Both the position numbers and the translations under genes were made by a program. DNA of 38,571 bases from a virus, in IMG/VR virus record IMGVR_UViG_3300022933_000011, positions 1-38,571 of that record; one strand, given 5' to 3'. Below are positions 27,372-37,211 of this stretch, piece by piece (position 1 is the first letter of the stretch; every line of letters starts with the position of its first letter). Below the pieces are notes generated by a model. That model was not told where the DNA came from. It was given only the letters and a program-made list of their open reading frames with translations, and made no database searches.

Positions 27372-30300
27372 CTAAGTTTCGAGGACCGTTAGACGGGTCT
27401 CTAGGGATTGTACAACAGCAACGAGATCAGCGATTATTGCTTTATCTGAATAGTTCACAGGGACAGTGTCGCCGAGCGACATCCCGTCTTCATATTGAAT
27501 TTCCTGATCTGTTTCGGGGTCCACCCACCCCCAGGAAGCCATCCAATGGTCTACTTCTGCGACCTCTTCAGCGATAAATCCTCGCTGCAACGTGAACGGA
27601 ACGTAACCGTTTGTACCGTCTCCGATGTGAGACTGTTTGAACGTGAACTCAACCGGCCTGAGGGCCTTCAAGCGGTTGAGGGCCTCGTCGGACGGGATGG
27701 TGCCGACTACGTTTTTGTGGGCAGCCATCGACGTGTATATCTGAAGGTCCCACCCACTCCTCGTTATGTACCCGCCCCAAGTGGCGGTAGAAGGGAGCAC
27801 GAGTTGAACGCCGCTGCCGTGAGCGAGCACTTTGGTGGAGCCAGCGGCTATTAGTGAAATGTTGCCGCCGTTGGTTGAGCCGTTTATCACCCTGTAAGAA
27901 TTGTTACTGCCCAGACTCAGGCTGCCGCCAGTGACAAGAAGCCCGTAGGTGTAGGTTTGGGCCACACTCGTTGTGCCGTGGTACAGGTTCACTTGCGACC
28001 CAGTGGACTCAACGCCGCCGGAACCCCCGCCGTTGCCGCGCAACCAGCCACTTTGGTTCGAACCACCAGTCAGCACCATCCCGCCGCCAGTGGAACCCTG
28101 GACCCAATTGCCGGTTGAGAAGTTGATTGCTCCAGACAAGGTCCCGCCAGACAACGGGAGGAAAGACCCCAAGGCAACAAGGTTTGAAATCGTGACTCTT
28201 TTGTGGAGCGAAGTGCTGATGTCGTATATGGGCACCCAATCACCAGTAGCCGGAGTGACAGTGCTCAGATTGTTGAACACATCCAACGCCAAGGAAGGCG
28301 TAGGCCCCCCAGGGCTTGTCGACTTCAAACCACCTGAACTATCCGCACCGACGTAGGTGACATCGCCGCCACCCAAATCCAAGATCCCTTGAACGGTGAT
28401 CGACCTGTGCGCTGTAAGCGACCCGTCATAAATAGCAAGTTTGTCGGTGGCCACCGGAGTCGCGGCTGTCATGTTGTTGATGTCGAGTTCAGTGCGAATA
28501 GCGTTGCCCACACGAACAACGTTGAGGCCAGCGTTGCTTACCTTCGTGAAATCAATCGTTTCACCATCCGTGATCTCGGTTGAGACCCCGCCACTTGCTG
28601 AAACATTCCACGAATAGCCGCTGGCGGTACCGGCGTCCAAAACGTCCTGGACAGTCGCGTACTTGTGCGCGCCGCCAGTGACATCGTAAACAGCGATTCT
28701 GTCCGTGCCGACAAGGATGGAAGACCCGATCCATCCCATGTTTCCAAAGTCGAGGGCTGTGCGGATCGTGGTCCCCGCTGGGCGGGTTACTGCTATGCCA
28801 GCGCCACCAACGTTGGTGAAGTCAACACGGTCGCCGTCGCTGACCGTTACAGAAGAACTTGTAGAGGCGTAGTTTGCCGACAACTCCCACGAATATGAAC
28901 CGCCGACGCTCACAGGATCGCCGCTCCAATAAAGCGTCCCAGAAGCGTTATACAACTTGTTCGTAACGACCGCTGGGGTGTTGGTCACAAACTCGATGCC
29001 GTTGCGTGGGACCTGGACCTGCGACCCCCCCGAAAACGTGCCAAGGTAAATAGTGCTGCCGTCAAGAGAAAGATTGCCACCCGCCCACACCGTGATTTTG
29101 TCGGCGTTTGTCGTAGTTGCTACAACCCTTATTCCCTCACCTGCCCCACCAGTCGACGGAGGGTTCCGAACTTCGACGTAAGTGGAACCAGTTCCAGCAC
29201 CGGATTGCATTCGCAAACCACCAGAACTCCCGCCTATGCTCATTGCCCCACCGACAACAGAACCATAAGTTGTCGACAGGTTGCTCGACAACCACTCCAG
29301 GGCAGTTGTTGTTGTCCACGACCCATAGTCACTGGTGGCGACCCGCAAGCGAACCTTGCCCGAGCCGCCCATCACCACACTGGTCCCATAGTTTGCGTCG
29401 CCCAACGTGATGCTTTTCGCTATCACATTTCCTGAAGTGTCAACCTGGAATCTGCCAGAGTTGATACTTATTTGGCCAGCGGTGAGTTTCCCCTTGATTT
29501 CCAACTCGGAGCCGTCCCAATGCAGCGAGTTGGTAGAGCCACCAACGAAGAAATCGGTTCCGTCGGCCTTGAAACGCGGGTTGTCGTTGCCGGTAACGGC
29601 GGCGGTGAACGACGCGTAGTCCCCCCACCACATGTTCCCACTGTGGTCGATTGTGAAGGTCCTGGCCGAAGGCATTTGCCCAGCGTTTGAAGCCCCTGTG
29701 GGTTGTGGCATAACAATTGAAGACGTGATCACTTCCCCAGCGTTGATGTCAGACGCCGTAATGGTCCCAGCCAAAATCTCCGTGCTGGTAATCGTCCCCG
29801 CCCTGATATGCGACGCGTGAATCGTGTCCTCACCAATCCACACACCAGTCTGCGACTCATCATCAGAGTCCAAAGACACCGGAACAGTTGAAGACCAATC
29901 ACCCTCAGTGCCGTCCCAATTGATTGCCCGAGCCCGCACATAGTGGGTTCGGCCCCCCGACTGAGACAACAAGCCTGGGATGATGAACCCGTCCCCTGTT
30001 GGGACGAATGCTTGACGAGCAGCGGGATTGGAATCACCAGACGTTTGCCCGCCGACAGTTCTCGTCCAGGTATTGCCGGAGGCCCAATTGGCAGAGCCCC
30101 CAGTGGCATTCGAAACCTGGATCTCATACTTGCCGCGATTCCCCGACATCGTGACATTCGAACCAGTGTTCAAATCGTTGAACTTCACCAAAATCGCGTT
30201 CAACATTCCGAACAACGAAACACCGCTGATCTGAGAAGGCTTATCCGGATCGCTTGACGTGCCCTCCCCCGACGCCGTCATCGTGAACGTCGCCTCCGTA

Positions 30301-31949
30301 GAAGCATCACTAATGTGACCCAATTTTGAAATGGCACGAACATTCGCCTTGTACGTTCCCCCCTTCGTACCAAACCCGCTGATATCCATCGTCTGCCCAG
30401 TCACACCGCGTTCAACGGGACGCGAAAGCCTGTATTTCTGACTCGACGCCGCCGAGTTGTAAACCTCGGCCTCGTAGTGGGCTATCTCGTTTTCCCAACC
30501 AGCAGGCTGATTAAATGACAGTGTCGCCCGCCTAGACAAACCCTCCTTGCCGGAAACAACAGTCAGATTTGTTGGAGGGTTCGGCTTCGCACTCGACGTG
30601 ACGTTCTTCTGACCAACCAGGTCCGAATACTGCTCCGTGTCTTCCTTTTTCTCCAACCGAGCGATAACGTTCGCTACCACATCGCCGATCGTTACCTCAA
30701 CCGTTGAAGACGTTGCGCTGAGATTCGCCGACAAACCGACTACTTGACGGTTCCGAACAGTCCCAGCCTCGTACTCAATGCGAACCTTGTCGCCGACCGT
30801 GAAATCCAACCATGCCTGCGTTGTGTCCGTCTCTACATACTGGAATGTGAATTCATCCAACGGATCTTTCACGTCATTCAAAGCGGCTTTCGTTGCCTCA
30901 ATGTTGCCCTGGCCGTGGGCATTGTCGTGGCCAACAAATCCTTCGCGACGGCCGTAAGTAGTTACTGCCGCAGAATCGGTTTCATGTTCAAACACCCACC
31001 CGTTAGAACCAATCATGTGACTTCGCAAATCGGTACGGCGGAAAGCGTTAGCCGAACGGACAGCATTCGGGACAGTCAACAAAATCGTGCCGGTCTTATC
31101 TATGCCGACGCTTTTCGCTAAAGAAATCTCGCCACTAGGGGAAACCATCCACTGTGCCTGCGCCTGCAACTCGGCGCACTGCTCCAAAGTGTCCAACATG
31201 TTTTGCCCAGACGGAACTTCAAACAGCCAAGTCACATCGGCCGACGGGTAAGTTCCCGTAGCGTTCCAAGCCGTCCCAGCCGAATCCGTCGTCACTGTCG
31301 TGCCTGACTTCAGCGACAGAGGCCACGACACCCCGCTGCTATTGCGGCTCGCTGTTCCAGTGACGATATCTGCCGTTACCCCCGCAACGGTTTCCTGCCA
31401 AGTCTGAACACTCCCGACGTCGGCTTCGTTGAACAGGTAGACGAAGGCTCCGCCGCCGTAAGCCTTATATTTCGGGCTGTCAACCGAATACGTTCCCGCG
31501 TCCAACTCTGTTGGATCCGAATGTGAATCACCGAAACCACGGTTCGTATATTCAACAAGACCGTCAGGATCCGCTGCCGATTCATCCCACCCGCCAGGGA
31601 GAACAATCGCCCATTGCAAACATGCGATGATGCCGCGACCGCCCATGACAACGCGGCGGCGAGCACCTACATATTCGATTTCGGCTTCCTCAATAATGAA
31701 CGTAAATACCAACTGGCCGGACCGCAACACCTGAAGGCCGTAATTGCCTTCCCACGGGTAAGCGCTGTTGGCGGACTGGAAATCCGACAACCATGTTTCG
31801 TCGAAATCAACTTCAAGGCTGCCATGCCCAGGGGAGTTCAACATGTCGCCGAACTGCAACGAATGCCAATTCGGCACGTGTGAAACAACAGTCAAACTGT
31901 CGGACGCCAGATTTACGACCCTTACATCCCACGGGGTTTCCGTAGACAT
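27372..31949 (-). CDS. Tail-tip/fibre protein with C-terminal peptidase S74 chaperone, 1525 aa
   Basis: Residues 1-420 form a Gp37-like minor tail domain (opening DVRVVNLASDSLTVVSHVPN; FEVPSGQNMLDTLEQCAELQ). Fibronectin-III-like units follow at about 455-560 and 575-690 (LSFNQPAGWENEIAHYEAEV). The middle has tail-fibre repeats (TSTEILAGTITASDINAGE) and two tandem modules around 1090-1240 (YSWELSANYASTSSSVTVSD; YSWNVSASGGVSTEITDGET). The last about 105 residues resemble an intramolecular chaperone (SDEALNRLKALRPVEFTFKQ; RGFIAEEVAEVDHW), which is usually autocleaved after trimer folding. This is probably the receptor-binding tail structure. Start ATG 31949 overlaps the upstream gene's end. Confidence 0.8.
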   Translation of the reverse strand: MSTETPWDVRVVNLASDSLTVVSHVPNWHSLQFGDMLNSPGHGSLEVDFDETWLSDFQSANSAYPWEGNYGLQVLRSGQLVFTFIIEEAEIEYVGARRRVVMGGRGIIACLQWAIVLPGGWDESAADPDGLVEYTNRGFGDSHSDPTELDAGTYSVDSPKYKAYGGGAFVYLFNEADVGSVQTWQETVAGVTADIVTGTASRNSSGVSWPLSLKSGTTVTTDSAGTAWNATGTYPSADVTWLFEVPSGQNMLDTLEQCAELQAQAQWMVSPSGEISLAKSVGIDKTGTILLTVPNAVRSANAFRRTDLRSHMIGSNGWVFEHETDSAAVTTYGRREGFVGHDNAHGQGNIEATKAALNDVKDPLDEFTFQYVETDTTQAWLDFTVGDKVRIEYEAGTVRNRQVVGLSANLSATSSTVEVTIGDVVANVIARLEKKEDTEQYSDLVGQKNVTSSAKPNPPTNLTVVSGKEGLSRRATLSFNQPAGWENEIAHYEAEVYNSAASSQKYRLSRPVERGVTGQTMDISGFGTKGGTYKANVRAISKLGHISDASTEATFTMTASGEGTSSDPDKPSQISGVSLFGMLNAILVKFNDLNTGSNVTMSGNRGKYEIQVSNATGGSANWASGNTWTRTVGGQTSGDSNPAARQAFVPTGDGFIIPGLLSQSGGRTHYVRARAINWDGTEGDWSSTVPVSLDSDDESQTGVWIGEDTIHASHIRAGTITSTEILAGTITASDINAGEVITSSIVMPQPTGASNAGQMPSARTFTIDHSGNMWWGDYASFTAAVTGNDNPRFKADGTDFFVGGSTNSLHWDGSELEIKGKLTAGQISINSGRFQVDTSGNVIAKSITLGDANYGTSVVMGGSGKVRLRVATSDYGSWTTTTALEWLSSNLSTTYGSVVGGAMSIGGSSGGLRMQSGAGTGSTYVEVRNPPSTGGAGEGIRVVATTTNADKITVWAGGNLSLDGSTIYLGTFSGGSQVQVPRNGIEFVTNTPAVVTNKLYNASGTLYWSGDPVSVGGSYSWELSANYASTSSSVTVSDGDRVDFTNVGGAGIAVTRPAGTTIRTALDFGNMGWIGSSILVGTDRIAVYDVTGGAHKYATVQDVLDAGTASGYSWNVSASGGVSTEITDGETIDFTKVSNAGLNVVRVGNAIRTELDINNMTAATPVATDKLAIYDGSLTAHRSITVQGILDLGGGDVTYVGADSSGGLKSTSPGGPTPSLALDVFNNLSTVTPATGDWVPIYDISTSLHKRVTISNLVALGSFLPLSGGTLSGAINFSTGNWVQGSTGGGMVLTGGSNQSGWLRGNGGGSGGVESTGSQVNLYHGTTSVAQTYTYGLLVTGGSLSLGSNNSYRVINGSTNGGNISLIAAGSTKVLAHGSGVQLVLPSTATWGGYITRSGWDLQIYTSMAAHKNVVGTIPSDEALNRLKALRPVEFTFKQSHIGDGTNGYVPFTLQRGFIAEEVAEVDHWMASWGWVDPETDQEIQYEDGMSLGDTVPVNYSDKAIIADLVAVVQSLETRLTVLET

Positions 31950-32776
31950 TAGATAAACGCTTTGGTGTAGGTGATCGTGTAGGAGACGTTAGAGGAAAGA
32001 GTATTCGTTACGCCGGGACGCAACTGAAACCAATCAGTGGTTGTGGAACCGGTTCGGTCAACATTGCCAGTCACATCCGTTGCCCCGATTTTCGCTGTGT
32101 AGGCAGTCGTGTCGAAAGTTACTGTGCCTGAAGGTGTCCCAGAATACGTCAACTTGCTACCCGTTGTCGTATTCTGGATGTACGGGTTCGCAGTACCGCT
32201 AGCCAAAGCGATCGTCATGCGTGTCATTAGTCCAGTGCCACCAGGGTTGCCGGAAGCAGTCAAAGTCGAATTCGTTTTCGTGCCCGACGAAGAGCATTCA
32301 TACCAGCGCGGGTCCATGTACAAGATTTGAGCCGTGAACTGTGTGTCGGAGAACGTAGCATAATCCTCTGTTTGGATTTGCCCGTTTACTTCTCCGTAGT
32401 TGACGCGGTAAACAGTAACAGGGCTAGACGGGGACGCTTTTACATTGCGAACTACTTGTAGGGGGGCGTCGTACCCGCTTGCCGCATGGTTCGTCAACAA
32501 AATTCCCATAACAGCATCCCAATTGTCGTGGTATTGGGCGCGTTGACCATCAGTTGTAGAGGGTCGTATACCGCTGGCGTTTTCGTCAGATACCCACATC
32601 GTCCACGACTCGGTGCGTCCGCCCATGCGTTTCCTGCGCCAACGCAAACCGTGGTCCATCGCGGGCGTCAGATTTTCGCCGCGCAGAAGCGGTGTCGAAT
32701 CAGCCAACGATTCGATAGCGAACCTGGGACCAGCGAACGAAGTCCCGTTGACGGTGTAAGACTCAACCCATGCCAT
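31949..32776 (-). CDS. Distal tail (Dit-like) minor tail protein, 275 aa
   Basis: Position directly after the tape measure and before the tail-tip protein is the Dit slot. The sequence is beta-rich: RFAIESLADSTPLLRGENLT, RMGGRTESWTMWVSDENA, and a C-terminal part with TLTASGNPGGTGLMTRMTIA and SNVSYTITYTKAFI. This resembles the siphovirus tail-component family. ATG 32776 forms TGATG with the tape-measure stop; the additional TTG start at 32779 is unnecessary. Confidence 0.7.
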   Translation of the reverse strand: MAWVESYTVNGTSFAGPRFAIESLADSTPLLRGENLTPAMDHGLRWRRKRMGGRTESWTMWVSDENASGIRPSTTDGQRAQYHDNWDAVMGILLTNHAASGYDAPLQVVRNVKASPSSPVTVYRVNYGEVNGQIQTEDYATFSDTQFTAQILYMDPRWYECSSSGTKTNSTLTASGNPGGTGLMTRMTIALASGTANPYIQNTTTGSKLTYSGTPSGTVTFDTTAYTAKIGATDVTGNVDRTGSTTTDWFQLRPGVTNTLSSNVSYTITYTKAFI

Positions 32777-35700
32777 CAATGTCTCCCGCGGGGGGGCTGT
32801 GAGGGGTCGTGGTTGCGACCCGTGTTCAGTGAGGGGGTTGGCGTGGTTGAATTATTATTGATTATGCCCCCCTGGGCGCTACTCCCAATCATCCTTGCCA
32901 GATTGACAAACTCGGGGTTTATAACGTCAGCGACGGTCTCGCCCATCGCCACCGGATCGTCGGTTGTCGTCGTGATGTTGATGATCACCGACGGATCCAT
33001 TGTGAACCCAAACTTGCCGATGCCGCTAGGCCCGCCGATATCCGTGATCACGGGGGGGAGGTCCTGGAAGGTGGTACGAAGCACGCCAAGGCTAAACGTG
33101 TCAGCGTCGAATTCTTCCAAGAATCTCGCCAATTCGGGGCTACCTGCTTGCTGGCTGAACTCGGAACCTGGGATAACGCCTCCCGCTGCAAACGTGACAG
33201 GGGCGTTTGCAGCCTCTTCTGCTGCCAAGTCGGCAACCTCTTTGTTCACATCATGGAGCCCCTCCCCGACTTCCTTGATGGCCCTTCTGATTTCAGGGCT
33301 AAACATTTTCTCAAAAATGTTGTCACCCTCAGTGTCCATGTCGATAAGGGTTTGGGTTTCGTCAACACTAAGACCCATCGTGTCGGCAAGATTCTTAAAC
33401 ATTTCAATGGCTTTGTCACCCTCCATTCTCATAGCCGCCTGGGCATTTGCTGCTTCCTGCCCAGCGTCCATCAGGGCAATCTGCGCCCGCCCCACAGGCG
33501 AACCTGAACCAACAGCAGCGTCGAAATCTGCGAGCGCCTCCTGGGCGTCCAGGAGCGACAGCCTCAAATCTGCCTGACGCCCCTGGCCCAAACGAAGAGA
33601 GCGCTCGGCGTCTGCTACACCGCTTTGCAACGCAGTCCTCGTCAAGCCCTCTCGTTTCGTGGTTATCCCTCCAGCGCCGAACTCGCGTTCTGCTTTCTTC
33701 AATTGCAAGCGAGCGTCTTCCATATCAAATACTGAAGTCAGGGCTCTAGAAACAGCGCCGGTGCGTGTCCTGGCAACAGAAATAGCGTCTTCGATCAAAT
33801 CCCTGACAGCGTTGATAATCTGCGACTTGTCTTCAAGAATACCGGAAGCGATGCCGTGTGTTATCGGCTGGCCAATTTCTTTAGCGAACCGCACCGACGG
33901 GGATCTAATCCCAAGAATCGTTTTGATTCCTCTGATCATGTTCTCAAAGATTCGTTCCGCCGTCGCCACTAACACCGGTTCGGCTTCGATGAGACCTTCA
34001 CCAACGCCTTCCATTAGAGCGACCCCGATGTCGAGCCCTTTGCCGTCAATGAAATTCTGGGTTCTGTTCGCCATCCGCTCAGCGGCAGCAAGAAGTTCCT
34101 CAGAAGCGGTTTCTTTATCATCAACAAAGAGAAGAGAAATATTCTCGGGGGTTATGTTGAGTTCACGAAAAATGTCTTTAAGGGCATTTGGGTCAACTTG
34201 GTTTTGTAATGCTGTCACTTCGATCGCCCCCAGGAATGACTGAAATTGGGCTTCAGCCTCCTCCACCGACCCACCCGCTTCGATTATCCCCTCAGAGTAT
34301 TCGAGAGCACCTTCGAGTTGATCCCGTAGCGAACTTCGCGACTTCCTCCCAGCCTCCGAGAACTGGTCCATGGCCCCGCCCGAGTCGCGCAACGAATTGG
34401 CCATATCTTGGAGACCGTCATTGAATGAGGTGAACGACTCATCGAGGTTAAACGCTCGCCCAATAATGTTGTCAAACCGTTTCGTTAATTCCCGAGACGC
34501 TGCGTCGGCAGTTTCAAACCCTGTTTCCATGGTAGCCAGCGCCGAACCAACGGTTTCCCCCATTTGTTCGGCAGCGTCGTCAATAGCAAGAAAGGCCTGC
34601 TCCTGCTTCTTCGCCAACCGGACTGCTTCTTTGAATAGAGCAAGTTCTCGCTCCTGGCCCTCCAGCCTACTTATTTCAAGAGCGAACCTAGGGTCCGCCG
34701 CCGCCTGAGCGAAATGTTCCGCCAGCATTTTGATGTTGTTCATCCCACCAAACGCTTGCTTTGACAACTCTGTTGTGTCGTCAGCGACAGCAAGAAATAG
34801 GTCAGATACCGAATTGATGCTTCCCAAATCGTCGATGTTGAACTGACTGACCGTGCCCAAAGAGTTGATCCACGCGGCCTCCATGACCGCTGCTGCTTCT
34901 TCTTGGGTAACGCCCATACTTACGGCTTGCGAAGTGATATTTTCCATCATCGATTCATACATAAACAAAGCATCATCTACTCTGCGCGAACCGAGAGCCT
35001 CCACGAATTCGCCAACAGGTTTTTCCAACGCTTCCGCGAGTCCGCCCATCTGCGGCTCTTCGGCTATCAGGAACTCTTCAAAAGTAGGCGGTGTCATGCT
35101 CGGCCCTACGTCTCCCACAAAATCCTCCCAGTCGTCCAACTGAGCCAAAATCGTTTTTTGGGCAGTGGTGAACATCCGCTCCGACCAGAGGCCGACACGC
35201 GTTGCAGCGATTGCCTCTTGATCCGATCCGCTTAGCAGGACGGTAACGGCTTCGTCCATGCCTCCTTCGAACCCTGTGAATAGCCGTGAGAAGAAATCGG
35301 AGGCACCAAACTCCAGCCGGAATTGGTTGATCAACCGGTCGAGGGCCTCGCGGTTGGCGGTGTTGTCCCCAGCGGAAAAGAATCTGATCAGCAACGCTTC
35401 TTCGGCTTCCATCAAGCCGACATCGTCGCTTATCTTTTTAGCATCGGCGATCAGCGTGTCAAAAGTAGACCTAAAGTTTTCGGCAATACGTCCCCCTTCT
35501 GTCGCTGCGCCCACTTGCCGCAACGCGTCCACGACACGCAAAATAGGTGTTATCGCTGCGTCGCCCACGAGTCGGATGTCGTCCAACTCGTCTACCAGAT
35601 CATGCATTTCTCTCGCCGCTGATCGAGATTCCTTCCCCATCTTAAAGAAGTGGCTGGCGATAAGCCCAAGAGCGACCAATGCCACGCCGATCCCCGTGCC

Positions 35701-37179
35701 GATGAGGGCCGCTTTCGTCGCTAGGCCAAACATGACCATTGCTCTAGCGGCAGTGGTGGTTGTAACAGCGACTCCCGTCATTGCACCAGCGGTCCCAACC
35801 GCAGAAGCATTGAACAGGGTCCCCTGTGCCGTGGCTGCCGCCGATGTTGCAGCGTATTGGGCCATGGCAGCCTTGGCGAATATGAACATGGTTCCGACTG
35901 TGCCCATTACGGTGAGAAGGGTTCCGAACCCTACGGCGACGACAGTGACTAGGATCGCTATCCCAGCCAGCGCCTTACCCGCGATCCCGCCACGGCCCAC
36001 AAGTTGCGCCAGAGAAGTAACTGCTCCGATCACGCTTATCGCTATATCCAACAGGGGGAGAAACGCTTCTCCCAAATCAATGAATGCTGTGCTCAAGGTT
36101 TTTAGTGATTTGCTCAGTTTGAACTGTGCCGTGTCCTTAACTATGTTCAGCGCCTCATCGGTGTCACCAGCCGAATCAGCGAGACGACGGAAGATGCCCT
36201 CATTCTCGGTCAGGTTCGCTCCCGTGATATCCAACGCACCAGCCAAAGCACGAATATTTGGGAACACATCAGCGAACGCCTCCTCGTTCTCATTGGCGAG
36301 ATCCCGCAATCTCTTCAACACCGCCAGCAAGCCCTCTTCTCTGGCTTGACGACGCAACTCACCTTCAGCGATACCCATCTCTTTCATCGCCTTAGTGGCC
36401 TGGCGAGACGGATCTAGAAGAGACTGCATGATCTGCCGCAACTGGATAGCCGAAGTTCTAGCGTCGGTACCAGTACGAGTCATAGCAGCGATAGCAGCAG
36501 CGACCTCATGGAATTCGATACCCATTGCAGAAGCAACAGGAATAGCCTTGCCGATAGCAGGGGCCAGACGGTCTGCTTCAACCTTTCCTTCACGCACGGC
36601 AGCCGTGAGAACATCAACTGCTGCTGCTCCGTCAAGATTGGTCACGCCGTATGCGTTAACTGCCGACGTGGCAGCGTCAGCGACGACAGCAGTTTTGCCC
36701 AAGCCGATAGCGGCACCTTTGGCTGATGCCTCCAACACTCCAACCGCTGCCGCCCCCCGCAAACCGGCAGACGCCACGAAGAACATGGCATCCGCCAGTT
36801 CCTGGGGGCCGCGACCTGTCGCCGCAGCGGATTCCTTCACTGCCTTAGCGAATCGCTCTACGCCACCAGCGCTAACACCCACCAGCGCTTCAATCTTGAC
36901 CATCGACTGTTCAAACGAAACAAAAGATTTGATCGCCAAGCCGCTAACTGCCGCCAAGGGCAGCCCCAACTTAGTTAGCAGAATGCGGCCCGTCGTCTGA
37001 GCGCGAAATGCCAGCGTGTTCAGCGAAGACGACATCGCTACCATGTTGCCAGTCGCCGCTGTTGTGGTTTTGTTAACCGGAACCATGGCTCGCGTGTACG
37101 CAGAAGCCCCGCCCTTCACCCCAGCAGGGTTCAGAACAATATTTTGAACAAGCGTCGGGAGAAGAATCGGAGCAGCCAT
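32776..37179 (-). CDS. Tape measure protein, 1467 aa
   Basis: Sets tail length and threads DNA into the cell. The N-terminal region has the TP901-like core (SFVSFEQSMVKIEALVGVSA; LADAMFFVASAGLRGAAAVG; GIEFHEVAAAIAAMTRTGTD). Hydrophobic segments follow around residues 390-430 and 470-500 (GKALAGIAILVTVVAVGFGT), and long Ala/Gln/Glu-rich helical stretches follow to the end. At about 1.5 A per residue this predicts a tail near 220 nm (rule of thumb). ATG 37179 follows a GTG at 37182; either may start it. It follows the chaperone genes as usual. Confidence 0.9.
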   Translation of the reverse strand: MAAPILLPTLVQNIVLNPAGVKGGASAYTRAMVPVNKTTTAATGNMVAMSSSLNTLAFRAQTTGRILLTKLGLPLAAVSGLAIKSFVSFEQSMVKIEALVGVSAGGVERFAKAVKESAAATGRGPQELADAMFFVASAGLRGAAAVGVLEASAKGAAIGLGKTAVVADAATSAVNAYGVTNLDGAAAVDVLTAAVREGKVEADRLAPAIGKAIPVASAMGIEFHEVAAAIAAMTRTGTDARTSAIQLRQIMQSLLDPSRQATKAMKEMGIAEGELRRQAREEGLLAVLKRLRDLANENEEAFADVFPNIRALAGALDITGANLTENEGIFRRLADSAGDTDEALNIVKDTAQFKLSKSLKTLSTAFIDLGEAFLPLLDIAISVIGAVTSLAQLVGRGGIAGKALAGIAILVTVVAVGFGTLLTVMGTVGTMFIFAKAAMAQYAATSAAATAQGTLFNASAVGTAGAMTGVAVTTTTAARAMVMFGLATKAALIGTGIGVALVALGLIASHFFKMGKESRSAAREMHDLVDELDDIRLVGDAAITPILRVVDALRQVGAATEGGRIAENFRSTFDTLIADAKKISDDVGLMEAEEALLIRFFSAGDNTANREALDRLINQFRLEFGASDFFSRLFTGFEGGMDEAVTVLLSGSDQEAIAATRVGLWSERMFTTAQKTILAQLDDWEDFVGDVGPSMTPPTFEEFLIAEEPQMGGLAEALEKPVGEFVEALGSRRVDDALFMYESMMENITSQAVSMGVTQEEAAAVMEAAWINSLGTVSQFNIDDLGSINSVSDLFLAVADDTTELSKQAFGGMNNIKMLAEHFAQAAADPRFALEISRLEGQERELALFKEAVRLAKKQEQAFLAIDDAAEQMGETVGSALATMETGFETADAASRELTKRFDNIIGRAFNLDESFTSFNDGLQDMANSLRDSGGAMDQFSEAGRKSRSSLRDQLEGALEYSEGIIEAGGSVEEAEAQFQSFLGAIEVTALQNQVDPNALKDIFRELNITPENISLLFVDDKETASEELLAAAERMANRTQNFIDGKGLDIGVALMEGVGEGLIEAEPVLVATAERIFENMIRGIKTILGIRSPSVRFAKEIGQPITHGIASGILEDKSQIINAVRDLIEDAISVARTRTGAVSRALTSVFDMEDARLQLKKAEREFGAGGITTKREGLTRTALQSGVADAERSLRLGQGRQADLRLSLLDAQEALADFDAAVGSGSPVGRAQIALMDAGQEAANAQAAMRMEGDKAIEMFKNLADTMGLSVDETQTLIDMDTEGDNIFEKMFSPEIRRAIKEVGEGLHDVNKEVADLAAEEAANAPVTFAAGGVIPGSEFSQQAGSPELARFLEEFDADTFSLGVLRTTFQDLPPVITDIGGPSGIGKFGFTMDPSVIINITTTTDDPVAMGETVADVINPEFVNLARMIGSSAQGGIINNNSTTPTPSLNTGRNHDPSQPPRGRH

Positions 37180-37211
37180 CACATCTATTCTCGTCTAGAT
37201 GCCGTCAACAC

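Noticed and set aside
32486-33577. Plus-strand ORF of 363 aa within the tape measure and distal tail genes
   Set aside because: It is antisense to strongly supported genes, has low-complexity Ser/Ala-rich translation and no ribosome binding site; a frame shadow of GC-rich coding DNA.
35258-36349. Plus-strand ORF of 363 aa opposite the tape measure gene
   Set aside because: Antisense shadow; Arg/Ala/Ser-rich, no known motif, no start signal.
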